Assembly (NCBI GenBank): GCA_013180625.2
Contig: SNVD02000426.1
Location: 1,149,001 to 1,213,000, forward strand
Direction: 5' to 3'
Origin: Boswellia sacra
Taxonomy: Eukaryota > Streptophyta > Magnoliopsida > Sapindales > Burseraceae
DNA: 64,000 bases
Positions within the stretch are counted from its first letter, which is position 1; the number at the start of each line of letters is the position of its first letter. The notes beneath the pieces were generated by a model. It had not been told where the DNA came from and did not search any database. It saw only the letters and a list, made by a program, of their open reading frames with translations. Both the position numbers and the translations under genes were made by a program. This document shows positions 52,750-62,259 of the stretch, piece by piece.

Positions 52750-53608
52750 ATGTATTAGTGTTTTTTTTTAAATAAATCCTATTAAAAAGTATTTAAAATA
52801 AGATTTAGGTGGTGATTATTTCAATTACTTAATACTTTTTATATCTAAACATTTTTTAAGACTTAATGGTTATTTGTCTCCATCACTTAAGACTTAATAT
52901 AACTTAACACTTAATAGGATTTAATTTGTATTACTTAATATAATGTTTGTTTGATCTTTTATATACTTCTTAGAAAAGGTAGTAAAAGAATATCTCAATT
53001 TTAATATGAATTGTTCGCTCTCCACTATTTCTTCTCTCCTTTTGTATCTCTTTGTTCGCACACCACCCCATCACGATAGAACGTCAAAGCGGCATTGCTT
53101 ACCAGTCATCACAGCTGCATCGCACGTGTCAAGCCCTAACATCTTTTATTTAGAGACTTTAGGGGTGATTGAATAAGAAATTAATAAAAAGGACATCTTT
53201 AATATCTCATTATTTTTTTTTCTCATATACATCCCGTGAGTTCATTACAATATATGACCATTTGTTCAAAATAAACTTTATATACACTGGTGACTAAAAT
53301 CAATACATGAATTGCTAGTCACATAACAAAATCTTCCATCCTAAGTTAGGAGAATCAAGACCGTCCCCAAAATCATTGTATGTATGCAGACTCCAGACTC
53401 CCTAGGAAAGCTCTGGAACATCACTAGTATGAACATCTTTCTGTGTACCTGTGGAAGGAGGGAGTGAGCATAAAGCCCAGTAGGAAAAATTCTAACATTA
53501 TACTAAATCACACGCATTCAACAATTACTCAATTACAGAATTACACACCCGATAATAATAAATAAAACAATTATGTTCATTCGCACATCAAGTTTATATT
53601 CATGTTCC
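52750..53608. other. MITE-like and retroelement-like stretch
   Basis: 52780-52990 carries TATCTAAACATTTTTTAAGACTTAA words also present at 39770-39850 (intron 1 of the phosphoribosyltransferase-like gene) and 55690-55750, marking a dispersed MITE family. 53440-53490 (GGAAGGAGGGAGTGAGCA, then AAGCCCAGTAGG) resembles a motif I know from plant retroelement LTRs. No gene. Confidence 0.35.
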
Positions 53609-53850
53609 CCTTGGATCCGTATACAAAACGGCCCATCCAAGGTCCAACACATCATGTTTATTGTATTCGTGTTCCCCTTGGATCTGTATATAAAACGGCT
53701 CATCCAAGGTCCAACACTTCATGTTTATAGTATTCGTGTTCTCCTTGGATCCGTATATAAAACGGCCTATCCAAGGTCCAACACTAAGAATTTTATCTCT
53801 GCATTCTCCTTGGATCCATATACAAAACGGCCCATCCAAGGTCCAATGCA
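53609..53850 (+). repeat. 67-bp tandem repeat, four copies, each with a hairpin
   Basis: CCTTGGAT starts at 53609, 53676, 53743 and 53808 (spacing 67, 67, 65). Each copy contains CCTTGGATCCGTATA, AAAACGGCC and ATCCAAGG, so CCTTGGAT and ATCCAAGG can pair around a 17-20 base loop. The linkers (AACACTTCATGTTTAT, GTATTCGTGTTC) are also conserved except before the last copy. Confidence 0.88.
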
Positions 53851-53954
53851 TACATTTACAACCTCTCAATATAATTTCTACGATAAATCTCAAGAAAATA
53901 CAATGTTTATGAAAAATCCAAGAATTTTCGGAAGTAGGTAGTCGATTTGGGTCG

Positions 53955-54545
53955 ATTCTGGAATTCTGCTTGACACTCGACACGGTGCCGCTCGACACTC
54001 GACTCATGCATGTCGAGTCACGCACGCAACGCGTGACACTGTTCGCTCGACACTTGAACATGCACGTCGAGTCGTGCACGCAACTCGTGACACTGTTTGC
54101 TCGACACTCGACTCATGCATGTCGAGTCACGCACGCAACGCGTGACACTGCTCGCTCGACACTCGACCCGTTCACCCTGACACTCGACCTATGCTCATTG
54201 ACACTCAACACTACTCACACCCGACACTCGACCTATGCTCCTCGACACTCAACACTACTCACACCCGACACTCGACATATGCCTATCGACACTAGACATG
54301 TGTCACTCGACACTCGACCTTACTCACACCCGATACTCGACGTATGCCCCTCGACACTCGACACTACTCACACCCGACACTCGACATATGCCTCTCGACA
54401 CTAGACATATGTCACTCGACAATCGACCCTACTCACACCTGACACTCGACATATGCCTATCGACACTAGACATATGTCACTCGACACTCGACTATTTTCA
54501 CTCGACACTTGACAAATGAATATCGAGTGTTGTCGGATGAAACAT
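53955..54545 (+). repeat. TCGACAC minisatellite, locus 5, with higher-order units
   Basis: The first part has three units of 54-55 bp starting at 53991, 54046 and 54100, each CTCGACACTCGACTC, then ATGCATGTCGAGT, then CACGCACGCAACGCGTGACA. The second part (54155-54545) repeats ACTCACACCCGACACTCGAC at about 45-65 bp spacing with CATATGCC or CCTATGCTC linkers. The densest such array in the window, and the only one not inside an identified element. Confidence 0.85.
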
Positions 54546-55289
54546 CAGCATCGAAATCCAGAGTTGTGAACCTGTTCTATTAAGTAGGTTAAAGCATCCC
54601 ATTTCCTGATTTCGACTTCCAACTTCAAAAATTCATCAAAAATTCATTTTAACTCTAAATTCAATGAAATCAGTGGCTAAATAAAGCTTCATATGTCTAT
54701 TTTCCTAAACAAAAGAAAAATCATACAATTCTCAATCCAGAAAAATGCATCAGCTCAAACAACACAGGACAGTCACATGAACTACAACTCCCCTCAAGAA
54801 CTGTCTCTACTTCACTTCATAAGTACTTAGTTTTCACACATAATTCCTCATTCAAACAACAAAACAATCAACTTACAATAAATAATTTCACTCACAATTC
54901 ATCATCCAAGCAACAAAACAATCAATTTAGAATAAGTCACATACATAACAAACCAATATCAATCAAAACAACAAAATACATGACATGATATAAGTATAGT
55001 GTTAGAAAATCCCTACTTGTATTCCAAGCTTATACACCTCTTTGAAAATTTTTCTTTTTTTCCTCTCTCTTTTTCTTCTTCTCCTTCTTCTCTCTTTTCT
55101 CTCCCTGTAACCGTGAGACTCCCTTCTCTTTTTCCCCTCTCCTCTTTTTCCAATTCTAGAAAAATCATCTCTTATATAAATATAAGGCCCTAAATCATGG
55201 GCCTAAATCCACTAATTGTCCAACCCACTTAATCCTTAAACATCATTTCTAAATTGTGTAATATATAAATGCATACATATTTATTTCTT
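54546..55289. other. Non-coding stretch, possible retroelement leader
   Basis: Short imperfect repeats of CAACAAAACAATCAA(C/T)TTA (54856, 54912) are followed by a CT-rich stretch (55030-55145). No open frame of interest. It may belong to a solo LTR that also carries the two minisatellites to its left; ends not found. Confidence 0.3.
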
Positions 55290-55700
55290 TTGAAACTCTA
55301 CAGCACGTGATCCTCGAAACGATGCCACACTAGCTCCCTAAAATGACCTTGCACCTAAAGCTGAACCAGAATCCAAAACACAACCACAACGGAAACCAAA
55401 ACCATGATGAAGAGAAGGAATAAGACAAGGACGATAATGAGAATCTGAGAAGTCGATCACAATAGTGGAGTTGGGAGCAGCAGAAATTGCTAAAATAACT
55501 TTGATTATCGAAGGGTAATTTAGTTATTTCCCTTTGTTCAGATATTAGGTAGGAGAAAAGTGATAAAATGTCACTTTTTGTATTCGGATAATTTTATCTA
55601 AAAATAAGTGATTAGATTGCAAAATACAAATCCTAAATTTTATGAGCTTTTTAAATATGAATGGATTTGGATATAAGTGGTTAAAACAAACAGCTCCTCA
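55290..55700. repeat. Dispersed repeat, copy 1 (paralogous to 56100-56740)
   Basis: Shares with 56270-56720 the ordered blocks TTGCACCT-AAGCTGAAC, CACAACCACA, ATGA(G)GA-AAGGA, GACAAGGACGA/ACAAGGACGA, AGAAGTCGATC, GTTGGGAGCAGCAG, GTATT-ATAATTT-TCTAAAAATAAGTGATTA and TTTGAATGGATT. Non-coding in this copy. Confidence 0.6.
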
Positions 55701-56099
55701 ATTTACATCACTTAATAGAATATTTGTTTACTCTTTTATATACCACTTAAAAATAGTGTTAAGGGAATATTTTAATTTTTTATCACTTTTTTACCCTTGT
55801 TGAAATGTAAAATGTCTATATTATATTTGTTGCTATCCTTTAAAAATTAAATAGTTAATAAAATTAAATAAAAAATCTAATTATTAAATAAATTATATTA
55901 TACTAATTATTTTTATTTATTTACAATAATTTATTATAATATATAATAAACATTATTTAAAAAATTTGAAATTTAATTACATAAAAAATATTGAAAATTA
56001 CATATAAAATAGTTAAAATATTTCAATATATAAAATAATATATATATCTTAAAAAATATAAAACCTACAAAATTAAATAATAAATGTTAATTTTAATTT
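55701..56099. other. AT-rich stretch between the two dispersed-repeat copies
   Basis: Extremely AT-rich, no coding. Starts with a block of the MITE family seen at 39800 and 52920 (CATCACTTAATAGAATATTTG, split here for length, then TTTATATACCACTTAA). Confidence 0.4.
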
Positions 56100-56740
56100 A
56101 TTATTTCAACCCTCTCAATCCTAAAATGACGCGTCTTCCGCTTCACAAACTATAAACAATGCAACTCCATAACCCGCAAACGACGCAACACATGAACCCA
56201 ACAGGATGCCGCAGAAAAACCTAAATAGGACGTTAGAACCGGAATGAAATCCCAAACGCTACCAGCTCCGCAAAACGACACTGCACCTGAAGCTGAACAT
56301 AAACCTAAAGCACAACCACAGTGGCATCTCCTAAAACGATGAGGAAAAGGAGGAAGAAAACAAGGACGACCACTTCGAAAAAGTAGAAGCACTCTTCTTT
56401 GATGATGACGCAAGATAAACAGATGCAAGAGCAAGCAACGAAATTGTCGACAACGATGGAGATCTAAGAAGTCGATCGCAAAAAGGACAGAAGTTGGGAG
56501 CAGCAGTAGCTAGGTTAAAACTACAAAATAAAATTATTTAAATAATTTGAGTTTATATAGAAGTATAGTTTAGGTATTTCAATCTTTTCAAATATTCGAA
56601 ACGAAAAAAGTGGTAATATTTTATTTTTTGTATTTAAATAATTTGGTCTAAAAATAAGTGATTATAATATATAATAAACAGTTTAAATTTTTTATATCTC
56701 TTAAATTTGAATGGATTCACTTTAATCTTGCCAGTAATTT
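56100..56740. repeat. Dispersed repeat, copy 2
   Basis: Aligned in the same direction with 55290-55700 (blocks listed there) but with extra GC-rich sequence at 56120-56270. The minus strand is open for 94 codons (56434-56150), but the sequence is arginine- and leucine-rich without recognisable domain, and the paralogous copy is not open, so I do not call a gene. Confidence 0.55.
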
Positions 56741-57592
56741 TGATTGAATCCTAGAATGACACAAGTTGTTTTATCTACATATTTTAAGTATTTGGGTTGG
56801 AATCTTTCAATTATTTTACGTTATTGAACATGTTAAGCAATAACAGATTGAGAAAATGTTTTTTATTTTTCAAAGAGCCATTGAATGACGTCAGTTCATC
56901 TTCGTAGTTGCATTTTGAAAAAAAAAATCAAAGAAAGTACAGTGAGACACACATAAAATATTTATTTAAAGGGTAATGTACCAATATTACATGTGCATTT
57001 AAAGTTATAATTTAATTTTCTTATTATAAGGGAAAAATTATCATATATAACATTTACATATATATATATATATATTATAAATAAATATTTTGATACAAAT
57101 TTTTTAATATAAAAGTATATATAAATTTATAGTTTTTTACCTCAACAATTTAATGGTCAAGATGGATGATGAATTGACAAGAATAGCTATAACTTTTTGA
57201 TGTTAATCTCAGTCATTGAATTATGTCAAAAGATATATTTTTCTTGTTCAAATACTGATACTATTAATATATATATAAAAAAATTTATGGAGTGATCTTT
57301 TACTACATTTTTTTAATACAAAATTAAATATAAATTTTTATATGATTGATTTATTGATAACATTAAATGTAATTTATCGATTTCAATCTTAACTATTAAA
57401 TTTGATAAAGTCAATAATCATAAATTTACATCAATAAATTTAATAAAAAATCCCCTCCCATCGTTTATAAAAAAATTAAAAATATAAAATGTACAGCATC
57501 ATTCTCATTCATAAATTACTCGGTTACTAAAGTTGAAAATATTCACATTCTCACTCTTCAAATTTGAAATCTCCATTCGAGAAGTTAAAAAA
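56741..57592. mobile_element. AT-rich stretch with family D MITE copies, and PHS1 promoter
   Basis: 57290-57470 (GATCTTTTACTACATTTTTT to TTTAATAAAAAATCCCC) matches the MITE at 5950-6165 in arrangement: inverted arms, ATAAATTTA(T/C) and AACATTAAATGTAATTTATCGA words. A related but less complete block precedes it at about 57040-57240, after a (TA)n run at 57058-57076. The last 100 bp hold the PHS1 promoter; AATATAAAATG near 57481 is a candidate TATA box. Confidence 0.45.
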
Positions 57593-60463
57593 ATGGCGGG
57601 ATCTCTTGCGCTAACAGCTGCCAGCGAGCACGGGAAGAGCCACCGCGTGGTCGGCGCAAGAGACCAGTGGCATCAGATCCATTTCTCTCGTTTCTTCACC
57701 CATCCCAACCCTCCTTCCTCATCCACATGCCCCTCTCTCGTACCTTTCCGCCGTTCTCGCGGGACACGAGGGTGCTGGATCTCCACTTCTTCTCCCTCCG
57801 CTTCTCTGCACATCATAAACGGCCACTCCACCTCCGATTCCATCCTCCTCGTCTGTTTCCAGGGGAAGATCCTTGTGAGTCCTTGATTGTGGAATTTTTC
57901 GAAGATTTTGTTTATTTTCAATCTATTCGATAAAATTCGCGAAAACTAGCTTCGTTAATTGTATTAGTTTATTGATGATGAAAATGTATGATACTTGATA
58001 GGAAATTTTGCCTGATTTTGTGTTAAATTTTCTCTGATATGAAACAATTTATTATAATTTCTTTAATTTTAAATCTGATGCTTCGTTTTTTTTTCATAAC
58101 TATTGATTTAAACAAACTTCACTGACTTCGTGTTTAAGTAAACAGAAGACATCGCGGTTGTGTTGTAATTTCGTCAAATTTTGGTCTCGCTCTGCGAAAA
58201 CTGCTTGGTTGTGCCTCTAAATAGACTCAAATTATTTACTTATAATTATTGAGCAAGCGTGTATTTGAAGTGATGTAGAAGTTGTTTATTCGGATCTCAA
58301 GTCTGTAAGTTAAATAATAAAATATGTTGCAGGAGGAGCACTATGTTTCCAAGTTGCAGTACTCCTGGCCTCAAGTTTCATGTGTCCAGGGATTTCCAGC
58401 AAGGGGTAGCAGAACTTTATTTGTCAGCTACTTAGATTCTGTTGGCGAGGCAAGCTGCTAATACTTTATTCAAATTCTTAGTTAGTGAATGATTTGCCAT
58501 AACTTTCGAATGAAAAAGATGACACATACTCTGCTTCTTTTATGTGCAAGCTGTTTTTTGAGGTTAGATACTAATTACCCGTGGCGATTCAGTTATCTGC
58601 CACACCATTGTATTAAAATGTGCAACTTAAAAATGGTGGAAAAAGTATATGATAAGTCGGGGATTATTGAGTAAGAAAGCTTCATAGCTACCTCTTGCAG
58701 TAATAACTGGCCTCAATTTGTGGCTGGAAAATGGGAATTCTTTCAAGATTATGTTGTCTCATAGTATCACTGAACCGAGTTTTCCAGATGACAAAGCACT
58801 CAGTTTTATAGTCAATATGTGAAGTTGTGTTTCTTTTGTCAGTACTACATCTATCTTCAATTAAGAGGTTATGCCTATACATTGGTTGGGAATCAAATGT
58901 AGTCAAACTTAAGTATTTTTCTTCATTGTTATAAGCACAGTCATTCTCCCTTTACAGGCCCAGAAGTTTGCCTTGCGATTTTCAACAAATTATGAAGCAG
59001 AGACGTTTGTAAATGCTTTGAAGGTGTAACCTCTTTTGCATGAATTCTGCTATTTGTCACTCTAAAATACGATAGAATATTGTTAAGAACTCAAGAGGGA
59101 CACGCTATCTTTCTCCTTGTTGTGGTGACATTATGTTCTGTTTCTTTTCAGGGAGTTTTGAACTGGACGAGTGAGGAAGAACCAGAACCTCTAAATAGTG
59201 ACTTCCGTTCTGAAATTTCATCTCGTTCTGAGCTCATGTCTTCTAATAGATCCCAGTCTAGGTGGAAATGGAGACATAGAATTATCTAATTTTCTTTATT
59301 TCTTTTCAGAAGAATTATATGAGCCAAAGAATACTATGGACTATGGAGTACTTATTGGATTAAACATCAAAGCGATATTTGTTTTCTGCAGAGGTTGTGA
59401 GGAATGGAGTATTATGATGGCCCCTGTTGACACCTATACTCCTGAAATTCCACCAAACTTGAACCACGAAGTTGAGCAACCCTCTTTCTCCCAGGAAACC
59501 ATGCTTAATCACAGCTGTGAAGACATTTCTCCAGCCCTGCCTCCCAGCTTCGCATCATTACTGGCTAACTGTGGCTCTGAGGTCAAGCAAGGTAGATTTT
59601 CTGTCTCTCTTATAAACAGAAATATCTCCTCTGATTCATCTGATGACACTTTGCACCTAATAATGGTGCAGTTGGAGCTCAATCAACTGTTTATGAGGAA
59701 GTTGATCTCAAGTCTCAAATTACGGTATCTTTTCATACTCATTAGCCTATTACTATGTACTGGTATAATGGCCGTTGATCTCAAATCATTACATGGATCA
59801 ATAGGGGAGACTTATGGTACTGTTTTACTAGAGTAACTTTGACTTGTAGCACTGTTGTTTTACTGAAAGATTTGTCTTTTTGCAGAGATATATGGAAGAT
59901 TCTTCCTTCCAAGGTAAGCTTTGTTCCTAGTAAACCTTATCTTTTGTTGCGAGCCCTGAGGTGAATCTGTTTTCATTTTTCAAAAGCCAAATCTAGCTAG
60001 CTTGATTTACCCATTGATATGCATTCCCATTTAAGCTTGTTAGCCTCTTCAATTTATCGTAGTTGTCAAATATGCATGCTATTTTTTCTTGCCAAGGTAA
60101 GAGTTTGTGGTGTGAAATAGCTTAACTTGGACATAGATGTTCGTTATGTAAATACTTAATAATACAAGTAGAAGAGCCTAAAGGGTGCACTTGGAATGTT
60201 TGTCTGTAAAGCGCTGAATGCTTACTTCAAGTGTCTTCTCTAAAATGTTTTCTGTAAGAAGACATCTATCAGATGTTTCTCCAAAAAAGTGCTTGAGAGC
60301 ACTTCGCAAAGTAACAAACACTACAATTATAGAGGTGTTATAAAGATACATCTCACTCTCAAGTATTAGGAATGCTAATTTATCCCTTTTCTTTTTAACA
60401 CCAGATATGTTGATTAAAGTGGAGAAAATTATTGGCGAGATGGAAGGTGATATGGTGCTGTAG
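57593..60463 (+). CDS. PHS1: POOR HOMOLOGOUS SYNAPSIS 1-like meiotic protein (8 exons)
   Basis: PHS1 is needed in plant meiosis for correct pairing of homologous chromosomes and acts through movement of RAD50 into the nucleus (maize and Arabidopsis work). Exons 57593-57874, 58333-58449, 58958-59023, 59152-59261, 59392-59591, 59672-59724, 59886-59913 and 60405-60463 total 915 nt (304 aa), with no stop. Recognisable blocks: start MAGSL; WISTSSPSASLHI; EEHYVSKL and QGFPARGSR in exon 2; QKFALRFST in exon 3; PPSFASLLANCGSEVKQ in exon 5; EEVDLKSQIT, RYMEDSSFQ and the end MLIKVEKIIGEME in exons 6-8. Intron 2 has a GC donor (GAG then GCAAGC). Exon 7 is only 28 bp. An in-frame ATG at 57533 would add 20 residues, but MAGSL is the family start. 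Confidence 0.92.
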
Positions 60464-62248
60464 TTTTCCACAGGTTTGCTGTTACATCTAAACCGACCTC
60501 TCAGCGTCAATATCTCTACTCTTGATTTCATCTCTGACAAAATACAGTACAGCTCAAGCCATGCTTATAGTAGTGACCTCGTATATGGAAAGATGAACTA
60601 GTAGCTGACAAGAATCTCTTTTTAAATTGTCTCGTGTTTGGTCAACCACAAAAGTCTAAGGTCTTTTACAACATATTCTGTGAATCTATACTACTGTTTC
60701 ATTTTGAATTATAAATATTTCATAAATTCCAGCCAAAAGGAGGAAACTTTTATCGCTTTTACAATTTATTATCCCCTTATCATCCTTCCCATTTGTCGTA
60801 TTTTCAACTTTATTAGCTTTCTTTTTTGGTTCCTTATTAGTGGACGTCTATATATATCTTGGCTTGCAGTTCTGCACTGATAGCCGTGACACATCCTATT
60901 GACTTTTTTTGGGACACTAACGATGAGAAAAGAGTTAAAAACACGCCCTTCTGGTTTAATACTTGTACTTTTCAGTGGAGGATCTCAGACTTGAATGTTT
61001 TAGATTCTGCACACCTGGTACCCGAAAAATATTAGAAAACATGAATTATCATGGGTATGCCATTTGGCTTATAAAATCAAGACGCTTTCATCTAAAAAAT
61101 ATATCGCCTATCGGATAAGTAACAAGTCGCCGGCTTCTGCCTGTGCAGTTGACTTCTGGTGTTAACACGCAACAATGAGGTTGTCAATACGATTTTTCTT
61201 ATCGCCCAATAAATCTGATTAGTGACTGGTCCCTGCCTTAAACAATATTGGTTGCTTAATTTGACCAAAAAATATATATATATAGTTGAAAGGGTTCTTA
61301 AAGTCAGCTGGGATAAACCTTACCATAAAATGCTTTACAAGCCCACAGCGACTGCAAAAGATGCTTGTTCCTGCGCTTAAATCCCCAAGATCGGTGTCTG
61401 TATGTTAAAGACGAATTAAAAATATACCAAATATATCATAAAGCCCGAAGTCTTTACATGTACTATCACATGTCTTACGGATGATCAAGTAAATACGCAG
61501 AATAAATTAGATGGGAATCCTTGCCCACAAAAATGTTCCCATTTTCTTTCACTCCGAAGGGACAATCAAGATTCAAGACAGAGACAGTCATACACTAACC
61601 TGTAAAAGATACTAAGTTATGCAGACGACAAAAACAAAAACTTCAATTCAATTTTCCAGCTTTCATGAATGCATTAAATATTAACATTCACGTTAGGCCC
61701 AATGGGCGATATCAGTATAGCTGTGCGGTTAAATCAACTCACATCTCTTGCAGTACAAACACTACGGCTAATTACAGCATGATATTCATACATAAACTTG
61801 TTGATGTTTTGAGTTTTGAATGCAATTCGGTATGATATGACATGCTTGGTCCGGCACTAATATTCCATAAAAATGCTTCACTTAATAAGCAAAAGTCACT
61901 ATTTGAAGTTATTATGATCGATAAGAACCCAGTTAAGGATAAAAATTAACCGTGGTATTTAAAGTAGTCATCATTCATCGAGTAGATTGGGAAGACAAGA
62001 GACTTCGTTAACTACAAAATCATGTAATTTAGTTCTGTACCTGCAAATGAAATTCTCTCGTTGGAACCTAGGCTAGAAAAGGGCAATTTGAGCATTAAAA
62101 ATGTCAAAGCAGACCGGTTAATTTCAAGTGTCATAAAAAGCTAACAAACAGGTAATGACAAAGAGAACATAACAATTATCCCCAGTGTGCCTACATTCCA
62201 TCTCTCTTCCTTCTCTTCTCCGTATGGAAAATTCCCTTGAACACAACT
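60464..62248. other. Intergenic stretch and promoter of the LysM kinase
   Basis: 3' region of PHS1 followed by the upstream region of the LysM receptor kinase. TTGAC words (W-box core) occur near 61149 and 61259, but at a frequency that could be chance. No further gene seen. Confidence 0.45.
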
Positions 62249-62259
62249 ATGGCTTCTGA
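62224..62259 (+). promoter_or_regulatory. Short upstream ORF overlapping the LysM kinase start
   Basis: An ATG at 62224 opens 11 codons and a TGA (62257-62259) in a different frame from the receptor, whose ATG is at 62249. Ribosomes that start at the first ATG would finish past the receptor start, so it could lower translation. Whether it is in the mRNA depends on the transcription start, which I cannot see. Confidence 0.45.

Noticed and set aside
53970..54519. Long open frames through the TCGACAC array (144 and 94 codons)
   Set aside because: They are periodic translations of a minisatellite, open only because the repeat lacks stops in those frames.
53955..54545. CRISPR-like array
   Set aside because: Repeat units are unequal, spacers are themselves repeated, and the context is a plant nuclear genome.
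62237..62248. Start of the LysM kinase at 62237
   Set aside because: The codon there is TTG; the first in-frame ATG is 62249 and gives a normal signal peptide.
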